Shown piece after piece: positions 1-6,259 of a stretch of 11,562 bases of DNA. Under the pieces are notes generated by a model that searched no databases, was not told the origin of the DNA, and was given only the letters and a program-made list of their open reading frames with translations. A program made the translations under genes and the position numbers. The first letter of the stretch is position 1. Each line of letters starts with the position of its first letter. This DNA comes from Actinomycetota bacterium (lineage in GTDB: Bacteria > Acidobacteriota > Blastocatellia > Chloracidobacteriales > Chloracidobacteriaceae), in assembly GCA_013298335.1 (NCBI GenBank), contig JAAFHI010000023.1:1-11562 (forward strand), in the 5' to 3' direction.

Positions 1-1488
1 CGGTCAAGACTTGAGTACGGCGAAGCCCTTTCCTTTCTGGACCGGGCCGAAAAGGCAGCCGAAAATTCACCGAAGAACGTGGCCGAGGTTCTTTTCTCGC
101 GGGGAAATTTCTTTCTGACCATCGAGGAACCCGAAAAAGCGGCGGACTGCTTTCGCAAACTCGATAAAAGCGAAAAGAGCAATGTCCGGGCCGCCATCGG
201 ACTGGCCAATGTCGCCATTTTCGAACAGCATTTCGAAGCCGCCGAGGACCAGTTGCAGCGGGTTTTCGAGCGTTCACCGGAAAATCCGGCGGCGTTCGTC
301 GCCTTCGCCAAGCTCTGCATTGAACTCAACCGCGCCGCCGAAGCCAAAACCGCCGCCGAAAAAGCCGTCCAGCTTGCGCCGGATGATCCCGAGGCGCTGT
401 CGATTCTCTGTTCCGTCCGGGTCATCGAACGAAATCCCGACGCGGTTCGAAAACTGGCCGAAAGGGTTCTCCAGTTAAACCCCTACAACAGCCGGATTCG
501 CCGGGTATTCTCGCAATACATCTACACCCGGAAGGCCATGCCGGTCTGCACGGCGGCGGCCCGCCAGGAATTCGAAGCCGCCCGTATCTCCCTCGATGGC
601 GAGGATTTCGACGGGGCGAAACGGCATTACCAGACCGCCGTCGAGAGATTCCCCGCCTTTACCCAGGCCCTGGTCGGACTCGGCGCCACCGCGCTGCGCA
701 CGGGCGATTGCCGGCTTGCGCTGGAAGCGGCGCGCCGCACGGTCACCCTCGATCCCGAAAACTCGCTCGGCCAGCTTCAATTCAGCCTGGCCTGCACCGA
801 GCGGCACGTTCTTGAATGCCGGGCGTTGGGAAGTGCGGGCGGGAAAGACGCCGCTCAACTTCACCCTTTTCCCCTTCCAAATGAAATTCGGGACGTCTTT
901 CCCGATTTCGACCGGTTGACGGACGAGGAGCAGGCGGTCCTCGCGGCGGCGGTCGGTCCCTTTGCCCATTTTCTTCCGAAATTGAAACAGAACGGGGCCC
1001 GGCACTACATTCTCGGACTTGATCGCCAGTTGGCGGACATTCCCGGCTACGGCGGGCTGGCCGACCGCAAGACCTTCGACGGTCGGTTTTACGGCAGCCT
1101 TCGCGGGGTCGGCGGGGTCGCCACCGTCACCGGTATTGAAGCCCTCACGACCGCGGCGCGCGGCGGGTTCAATACCGTGGCTCACGAATTCGCCCACCAG
1201 GTTCACAACAGCGCCCTCGACGCCTCGACCCGAAGCCGGATCGATACGCTCTTCTGGCAGGCCAAAAAGAAAAAACGGTTTCTGGATTACTACGCCGCCG
1301 CCAACGAGTGGGAGTATTTCGCACAGGGCTACGAAGCCTACGTTTCGGTCGTCAAACGCCCGAATGCCGGGGTTACCGGTCGCCATACGCGGGATGAACT
1401 GAAACGACTCGACCCGGATTTGTTCGATTTGTTCGAAGAATTATCGAATCCGGACTCCCAACTCGCCCGTATTCCCGCCAAACGTTGA
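1..1488 (+). CDS. TPR-repeat protein with C-terminal zinc-metallopeptidase-like domain (5' partial)
   Basis: The reading frame is open at the left edge, so the true N-terminus is missing; a GTG at position 79 lies inside the frame and is probably not the start. The visible 495 residues begin with about six to seven TPR-like helical hairpins of roughly 34 residues (window residues ~1-275), with typical ends such as LAPDDPEA and LDPENS. The last ~200 residues form a different domain with the zincin motif HEFAH (H395, E396, H399; bases 1183-1197). A downstream NEWEYFAQGYEAY segment follows, whose E438 (bases 1312-1314) is a plausible third zinc ligand. This HExxH plus E-x-F-A layout resembles the MtfA/lethal-factor-like peptidase group; assignment to that group is inference. 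TPRs usually bind partner proteins, so a docking-plus-proteolysis role is possible. Any signal peptide would lie outside the window. It ends 178 bases before tkt1, with no overlap. Substrate unknown. Confidence 0.8.
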   Translation, partial: RSRLEYGEALSFLDRAEKAAENSPKNVAEVLFSRGNFFLTIEEPEKAADCFRKLDKSEKSNVRAAIGLANVAIFEQHFEAAEDQLQRVFERSPENPAAFVAFAKLCIELNRAAEAKTAAEKAVQLAPDDPEALSILCSVRVIERNPDAVRKLAERVLQLNPYNSRIRRVFSQYIYTRKAMPVCTAAARQEFEAARISLDGEDFDGAKRHYQTAVERFPAFTQALVGLGATALRTGDCRLALEAARRTVTLDPENSLGQLQFSLACTERHVLECRALGSAGGKDAAQLHPFPLPNEIRDVFPDFDRLTDEEQAVLAAAVGPFAHFLPKLKQNGARHYILGLDRQLADIPGYGGLADRKTFDGRFYGSLRGVGGVATVTGIEALTTAARGGFNTVAHEFAHQVHNSALDASTRSRIDTLFWQAKKKKRFLDYYAAANEWEYFAQGYEAYVSVVKRPNAGVTGRHTRDELKRLDPDLFDLFEELSNPDSQLARIPAKR

Positions 1489-1504
1489 GTTCTTACGGTC
1501 GATT

Positions 1505-1522
1505 GTGCTGCAATTGCGGCAC
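1505..1522. promoter_or_regulatory. 18-bp dyad between the TPR gene and tkt1
   Basis: GTGCTGCAATTGCGGCAC reads almost the same on both strands; only one symmetric pair (T1509/G1518) breaks the dyad. It lies 16 bases after the TPR gene's stop codon and about 145 bases before the tkt1 start. As DNA it looks like a repressor or activator operator for a dimeric regulator. As RNA it could fold into a 7-bp stem (one G-U pair) with an AAUU loop, followed after eight bases by a pyrimidine stretch, so a weak terminator for the TPR gene is the alternative. No convincing -35/-10 pair was found in the 178-base gap. Confidence 0.35.
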
Positions 1523-1666
1523 GCAGGTAGTCTTTCCCCTTTCTTTCTGAAACTGAACACGAAGTTCGATCCCCGGCGCCGCTTGCCAGTTCGACCCGGC
1601 AGTTGCGCCCGGTACGCACGCAGTCTTCACAACTGTGCAGGTCAACCCCTAACTCGCGAGGTCGAT

Positions 1667-3733
1667 ATGAACTCCACGCCGTCAATTGAGACGCTTTCCA
1701 TCAACACCATCCGCACCCTTGCCATGGACGCTGTCCAGGCGGCCAATTCCGGTCACCCCGGAACGCCGATGGCCATGGCCCCGGTCGCCTTTACACTCTG
1801 GAACGATTTTCTCCGGTTTGATCCGGCGGACCCGATCTGGCCGAACCGTGACCGGTTCGTGCTTTCGATGGGTCACGCCTCGACCCTCCTTTATTCATTG
1901 CTCCATCTGGCGGAAGTCAAAGCCGTCAACTCGAAGTACGAATCCACCGGCTCGGTATCCGTCAGCCTCGACGACATCAAGAGCTTTCGCCAACTCGACA
2001 GCCGCTGCCCCGGTCACCCGGAATACCGCTGGACCTCCGGCATCGAAACCACGACCGGCCCGCTCGGCCAGGGCATCGCGACCAGCGTCGGAATGGCGAT
2101 TGCCTCGCGCTGGCTGGCGACCTATTTCAACCGGCCCGGCTTCGAGATGTTCGATTTCAACGTCTACGCCATGTGCGGCGACGGCTGTCTGATGGAGGGC
2201 ATTTCACAGGAAGCCCTTTCGCTCGCCGGCCACCTCAAGCTGTCGAACCTCTGCTGGATCTACGACAACAACAAGATCACCATCGAAGGCCACACCGAAT
2301 GGGCCTTCAGTGAAGACGTGGCGACCCGATTCATCAGCGCCGGCTGGAACGTCACCCGCGTCGGCGACGCCAACGACACCGACATGCTCCGCCGGGCCTA
2401 CACCACGGCCAACAAGGAACATGAACGGCCCACCCTCATCATCGTGGACAGCCACATCGCGTGGGGATCGCCCAACAAGCAGGACACGCACGCCGCTCAC
2501 GGCGAGCCGCTCGGCGAAGAGGAGATCCGCCTCACGAAGCGGAACTACGGCTGGCCCGAAGACGCCAAGTTCCTGGTTCCCGACGAAGTTCGCGAGTATT
2601 TCCGCGGCCACATCGGCAAACGCGGCGGCGAACAGCGCGCAGCCTGGATGGCGAAGTTCGAAGCCTACAAGGCCGAATACCCGGAACTCGCCGCCCAGAT
2701 GATGGAAATGCAGAAACGCGAGCTGCCCGAAGGGTGGGATTCGGAAATCCCGGTCTTCCCCGCCGACGACAAGGGCGTGGCCGGTCGCGACGCCTCGGCG
2801 AAGGTACTCAACGCCGTTGCCAAACATGTGCCGTGGCTGCTCGGCGGTTCGGCGGACCTCGCGCCGTCCACCAAGACGCGGCTGACTTTCGAAGGCGCGG
2901 GCGATTTCACCGCCCATTCCTACAATGGCCGCAACTTCCACTTCGGCATTCGCGAACACGTGATGGGCGCGATCCTCAACGGGCTCTCCCTTTCGAAAAT
3001 CCGGCCCTACGGTTCGGGTTTCATGATCTTCTCCGATTACGGCCGCGCGCCGATTCGCCTCGGAGCGATTATGGAAATTCCGACCATCCACATCTTCACC
3101 CACGACTCGATCGGGGTGGGCGAAGACGGCCCGACGCACCAGCCCATCGAACAGCTCGCCTCGCTGCGGGCCATTCCGGGGCTGATCGTGTTCCGTCCGG
3201 GTGACGCCAACGAAGTGTCCGAAACCTGGAAGCACATCATGCAGCTCAAGCATGAGCCGGTCGTGCTGGTTCTCAGCCGCCAGGCCATGCGGACGCTCGA
3301 CCGCACGAAGTACGCCAGCGCGGAAGGCGTCCACAAGGGCGGCTACGTTCTCGCCGACAACGCCGACGGCGGCACGCCCGAAGTCATCCTGATGGCGACC
3401 GGTACGGAAGTCACCCTCGTGACGCTGGCCTATGAGCAGCTCGTCGCGGAAGGCGTCAAGGCGCGGGTCGTCAGTTTGCCGAGCTGGGAAATCTTCGAGC
3501 ACCAGTCGGCGGAATATCGCGAGTCGGTGCTGCCCGCGGCCTGCAAGGCGCGGGTCTGCGTCGAGCTGGCGTCAACCTTCGGCTGGATGCGCTACGCGTC
3601 GCGCACCGAGCAGATCATCGGCATGAAGACCTTCGGTGCCAGCGCACCCTTAAAGGAAGTTACCAAGAAGTTCGGTTTCTCGGTTGAGAAAGTCGTTGAG
3701 ACCGCGAAGCAGGAAATCGAACACTTCAAATAA
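1667..3733 (+). CDS. tkt: Transketolase 1
   Basis: Thiamine-diphosphate enzyme that moves two-carbon units between ketose and aldose phosphates in the cytosolic non-oxidative PPP (and Calvin-type cycles). The ATG at 1667 is chosen because GAGG (1658-1661) lies 5 bases upstream and the protein then begins just before the family's conserved NSGHPG; the open frame continues upstream to a GTG at 1505, which would add 54 unlikely residues. The 688-residue length is normal. Visible motifs: H30 of SGHPG, H70, the cofactor/metal motif G171-D172-G173 with N201-N202, [13 protein letters not shown] (268-280), GGSADLAPS, the catalytic glutamate E430 in GIREH, and [15 protein letters not shown] (478-492). 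All three domains (PP, Pyr, C-terminal) are complete. Compared with its neighbour it carries about ten to twelve extra residues near 83-99. It is first of two transketolase genes and clearly a different subtype from the second. Confidence 0.96.
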   Translation: MNSTPSIETLSINTIRTLAMDAVQAANSGHPGTPMAMAPVAFTLWNDFLRFDPADPIWPNRDRFVLSMGHASTLLYSLLHLAEVKAVNSKYESTGSVSVSLDDIKSFRQLDSRCPGHPEYRWTSGIETTTGPLGQGIATSVGMAIASRWLATYFNRPGFEMFDFNVYAMCGDGCLMEGISQEALSLAGHLKLSNLCWIYDNNKITIEGHTEWAFSEDVATRFISAGWNVTRVGDANDTDMLRRAYTTANKEHERPTLIIVDSHIAWGSPNKQDTHAAHGEPLGEEEIRLTKRNYGWPEDAKFLVPDEVREYFRGHIGKRGGEQRAAWMAKFEAYKAEYPELAAQMMEMQKRELPEGWDSEIPVFPADDKGVAGRDASAKVLNAVAKHVPWLLGGSADLAPSTKTRLTFEGAGDFTAHSYNGRNFHFGIREHVMGAILNGLSLSKIRPYGSGFMIFSDYGRAPIRLGAIMEIPTIHIFTHDSIGVGEDGPTHQPIEQLASLRAIPGLIVFRPGDANEVSETWKHIMQLKHEPVVLVLSRQAMRTLDRTKYASAEGVHKGGYVLADNADGGTPEVILMATGTEVTLVTLAYEQLVAEGVKARVVSLPSWEIFEHQSAEYRESVLPAACKARVCVELASTFGWMRYASRTEQIIGMKTFGASAPLKEVTKKFGFSVEKVVETAKQEIEHFK

Positions 3734-3812
3734 CTTCCAGCCTCCAGGATAAGGAAATGTCCAGCGTGAACATGAAATATCACCTGAGCATTTCCGGATT
3801 CCTTCAACCTTC

Positions 3813-3864
3813 GGTTCAGGAGTGAACGCGCGTCATTTCCAAAAACACGCTTTCCTCCTGAACC
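3813..3864. repeat. 10-bp perfect inverted repeat downstream of tkt1
   Basis: GGTTCAGGAG (3813-3822) and CTCCTGAACC (3855-3864) are exact reverse complements separated by 32 bases. In RNA this would form a hairpin in the tkt1 3' region. It is not followed by a T-run, so it is more likely an mRNA-stabilising or regulatory hairpin, or an operator pair, than an intrinsic terminator. Its left arm ends directly before the TGA of the possible micro-ORF. Confidence 0.45.
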
Positions 3865-3988
3865 CCAATCCGGTCCGCCGGACGCCCGAAAACCGAACCC
3901 GAAAAACCGCTTGTCCGACCGAAAATATCTCTCAAGAAAACATCCGCTTTTGAATCACTTCCCAATTCCCGGAATTTCTGAAAATTGC

Positions 3989-4016
3989 TTGCCTTGATTC
4001 CGAATTCGCTGATAAA
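3989..4016 (+). promoter_or_regulatory. Candidate promoter for tkt2
   Basis: TTGCCT (3989-3994) and GATAAA (4011-4016) are 16 bases apart and each matches 4 of 6 bases of the sigma-70 consensus. They sit in the most AT-rich part of the gap, which would give a leader of about 50 bases before the tkt2 ATG. A perfect TTGACA is also present at 4039-4044, but the sequence 16-18 bases further on (around 4061-4068) is a poor -10 match. The call is weak and assumes housekeeping-sigma rules apply in this organism. Confidence 0.25.
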
Positions 4017-4073
4017 AGCCCGGTACACCGTACTTTAATTGACACTCATTCCCTGTCTGGATTTGCACTCGTT

Positions 4074-6092
4074 ATGACGACTCCCGCTCGTGCAACCGCT
4101 GTGGATACCCTTGACCAACTGTGCATCACGACCTTGCAGACCCTCTGCATCGACGCGGTGGACAAGGCCAATTCCGGTCATCCGGGCGCGCCGATGGAAA
4201 ATTCTCCCTTCGGCTTTGAACTTTTCACCCGCCACCTTCGCCACAATCCCAATAACCCGAACTGGGTCAACCGCGACCGGTTCGTGCTTTCCGCCGGACA
4301 CGGCTGCATGCTGCTTTACGGCCTGCTCCATCTCACCGGGTACGATCTCTCGCTCGACGACATCAAAAACTTCCGCCAGTGGGGATCGAAAACGCCCGGC
4401 CATCCGGAATTCGGCCACACGCCCGGCGTCGAAACCACCACCGGCCCGCTCGGTCAGGGGATTTCCACCGCCGTCGGCATGGCGATGGCGGAACGCTTCC
4501 TCGGCGCCCACTTCAACCGCCCGGACCATTCCGTCATCGATCACTTCACCTACGTGCTGTGCAGCGACGGCGACCTGATGGAAGGCGTCGCCAGTGAAGC
4601 GTGCAGCCTCGCCGGAACCCAGAAACTGGGCAAACTCATCTGTTTCTACTCCGACAACCGGATCACCATCGACGGCAACACCGATCTGGCCTTCAAGGAA
4701 AATGTCGCCACGCGTTTTCTCGCCTATGACTGGCACGTCCAGTCAGTCGAAGGCGGCGATCTCAAGGGCATCGCCCACGCACTCAAGGCGGCCCAGGCCG
4801 AAACGACCCGTCCGTCGCTGGTCGTGATGCGGACCCACATCGGGCTCGGCAGCCCGAACCGGCAGGACACCTCGAAGGCCCACGGCGAACCGCTCGGCAA
4901 GGAAGAAACCAGACTCACCAAGTTGAATTACGGCTGGCCCTACGACGAGCCGTTCACCATTCCCGACGAAGCCCTCAACGTCTACCGTGCCTGCGTGGAG
5001 CGCGGCGCAGCCTTCGAAGCCGAGTGGAATCAACATTTTCAGGCCTACAAGTCGAATTTCCCTGAACTCGCCGCCGAGTTCGAGGCCGCCTTCAACGGCG
5101 AACTTCCCTCTGGCTGGGACGCCGACATCCCTCACATCACCGAAGACATGGCGACCCGGCAGGCTTCCGGGATGGTCATCAACGCCATCGCTCCGAAACT
5201 TCCGTTCCTGCTCGGCGGTTCGGCGGACCTCGCCCCCTCGAACAACACGCTCATCAAGGACTCGAAGAACTTCGGCCCCGAAAACCCGGCTGGCCGGAAC
5301 TTCCATTTCGGCGTCCGGGAACACGGAATGGGCGCCGTGCTCAACGGAATGGCCCTCAGCAAGGCGCTGATTCCCTACGGCGGGACCTTTCTCATCTTCT
5401 CCGACTACATGAAACCGGCCATCCGGCTGGCGGCGGTGATGGGAATCCGGGCGATCTACGTGTACACCCACGACAGTATCGGCCTCGGCGAAGACGGTCC
5501 GACCCACCAGGCGGTCGAGCAGATGGCCGGACTTCGGGCCATTCCCAACTGCACGGTCCTGCGCCCGGCGGACGCCAACGAAGTCGCCGAAGCGTGGCGG
5601 TTCGCCATCCAGCATCAGACCGGACCAGTCGCCATTGCACTGACCCGCCAGAAAGTCCCGACCTACGACCGGACCCGCTTCGCCGCGGCAACCGCCCTTT
5701 CGAAGGGGGCCTATATCCTTTCGGATGTTGAAGATGGACAGCCTGACCTCATCCTCCTTGCCACCGGCTCCGAGGTTCAATGGGCGGTCGGCGCGCAGGA
5801 AAAACTGGCGCTCGACGGCATCCGGGCCCGCGTGGTCAGCGTTCCGAGCTGGGAACTGTTCGACAAACAGCCGAAGGAATACCGCGACCTCGTCTTGCCG
5901 CCGTCCGTCAGGAAACGGATTGCCATCGAGGCCGGTTCGCCCCTGGGGTGGCACAAGTACACCGGAGACGAAGGCGACATCATCGCCATGCCCGGCTTCG
6001 GGGCGTCCGCTCCAGCAAATGTTCTGATGGAAAAATTCGGGTTTTCCACCGAAAACGTGGTCGCCCGCGCCAAGACACTGCTCGGCAGGTAG
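4074..6092 (+). CDS. tkt: Transketolase 2
   Basis: Second complete transketolase, 672 residues, with the same cytosolic two-carbon transfer reaction as transketolase 1. Motifs: H36 in SGHPG, H76 in AGHG, cofactor/metal motif S164-D165-G166 with D194-N195, [15 protein letters not shown] (257-271), GGSADLAPS, catalytic E416 in GVREH, and [15 protein letters not shown] (465-479). The C-terminal domain is intact and ends in a typical GFGASAP and EKFGFS region. It differs from transketolase 1 throughout, including a shorter loop after HLTGY and SDG in place of GDG at the cofactor motif. The pair therefore looks like two subtypes rather than a recent duplication. The ATG at 4074 is the first start in the frame near the conserved region, but there is no good Shine-Dalgarno sequence; the nearest GGA (4059-4061) is 12 bases away. 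The gene ends directly against a strong hairpin/terminator. Confidence 0.96.
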   Translation: MTTPARATAVDTLDQLCITTLQTLCIDAVDKANSGHPGAPMENSPFGFELFTRHLRHNPNNPNWVNRDRFVLSAGHGCMLLYGLLHLTGYDLSLDDIKNFRQWGSKTPGHPEFGHTPGVETTTGPLGQGISTAVGMAMAERFLGAHFNRPDHSVIDHFTYVLCSDGDLMEGVASEACSLAGTQKLGKLICFYSDNRITIDGNTDLAFKENVATRFLAYDWHVQSVEGGDLKGIAHALKAAQAETTRPSLVVMRTHIGLGSPNRQDTSKAHGEPLGKEETRLTKLNYGWPYDEPFTIPDEALNVYRACVERGAAFEAEWNQHFQAYKSNFPELAAEFEAAFNGELPSGWDADIPHITEDMATRQASGMVINAIAPKLPFLLGGSADLAPSNNTLIKDSKNFGPENPAGRNFHFGVREHGMGAVLNGMALSKALIPYGGTFLIFSDYMKPAIRLAAVMGIRAIYVYTHDSIGLGEDGPTHQAVEQMAGLRAIPNCTVLRPADANEVAEAWRFAIQHQTGPVAIALTRQKVPTYDRTRFAAATALSKGAYILSDVEDGQPDLILLATGSEVQWAVGAQEKLALDGIRARVVSVPSWELFDKQPKEYRDLVLPPSVRKRIAIEAGSPLGWHKYTGDEGDIIAMPGFGASAPANVLMEKFGFSTENVVARAKTLLGR

Positions 6093-6093
6093 G

Positions 6094-6201
6094 AAAAAGG
6101 GATCAGGGGTCGGGGATCAGGAATCAGGGGCTTTCTCATTGATTCCACTGAGTTTCTTCCATCACCTGATCCCTGAACCCCGACCCCTGATCCCTTTTTT
6201 T
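6094..6201 (+). terminator. Strong intrinsic terminator / long inverted repeat after tkt2
   Basis: The left arm 6094-6128 pairs with 6165-6199 with only two mismatches (6116/6177 and 6122/6171), giving 33 paired bases around a loop of about 36 bases. The stem is flanked by AAAAA on the left and TTTTTTT (6195-6201) on the right, the layout of a rho-independent terminator starting one base after the tkt2 stop. The A-tract/T-tract symmetry means it could also stop transcription from the opposite direction. The arms are built from short repeats of ATCAGG (6102, 6116, 6123), and the stem is much longer than usual terminators, so it may instead be, or derive from, a dispersed REP/MITE-like repeat. 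Confidence 0.7.
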
Positions 6202-6259
6202 ATCCGTTTTTTTCATTTCACTTCACCACAGAGCCGTTTCCACAACAGGAGCACCGATT

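Larger units (their letters stand above)
3734..4073. other. 340-base gap between the two transketolase genes
   Basis: No convincing protein gene. The left part holds a possible 22-codon micro-ORF (3757-3825, starting MSSVNMKYH) with AGGA at 3746-3749, 7 bases upstream of its ATG, and an inverted repeat (3813-3864). GGAAATG at 3753-3759 is also the reverse complement of CATTTCC at 3789-3795 and again at 3834-3840. The right part (about 3925-4050) is visibly richer in A and T than the coding sequence around it, as expected for a promoter region of tkt2. There is no clear T-run after a hairpin, so a classic terminator for tkt1 is not evident. Confidence 0.5.

Noticed and set aside
79..81. GTG 79 as the start of the TPR protein
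   Set aside because: The frame is open to base 1 and the upstream 26 residues look like part of another TPR helix, so the gene is cut by the window edge.
1614..1623. ACGCACGCAG shared with 9125-9134 in front of gnd
   Set aside because: Ten bases of a simple GC-rich pattern, in unlike positions relative to the genes and with no shared flanks; likely chance.
1505..1666. Upstream extension of transketolase 1 to GTG 1505
   Set aside because: The extra 54 residues are low-complexity and Arg/Ser-rich, there is no ribosome site for it, and the ATG at 1667 has GAGG at proper spacing directly before the conserved N-terminus.
2835..2862. Stretch of near-identical DNA in tkt1 and tkt2 (around 2838 and 5210), considered as gene conversion
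   Set aside because: It encodes the invariant [11 protein letters not shown] motif with the same preferred codons; protein constraint explains it.
2204..3502. 432-codon minus-strand frame inside tkt1 (and similar ones in tkt2 at 4743-5954 and tal-pgi at 6296-7444 and 8177-9130)
   Set aside because: Antisense shadows of well-supported enzyme genes with no domain signal of their own.
3816..4028. 70-codon minus-strand frame in the tkt1-tkt2 gap
   Set aside because: No ribosome site or recognisable domain was seen, and the inverted repeat and AT-rich promoter-like stretch explain the region better.
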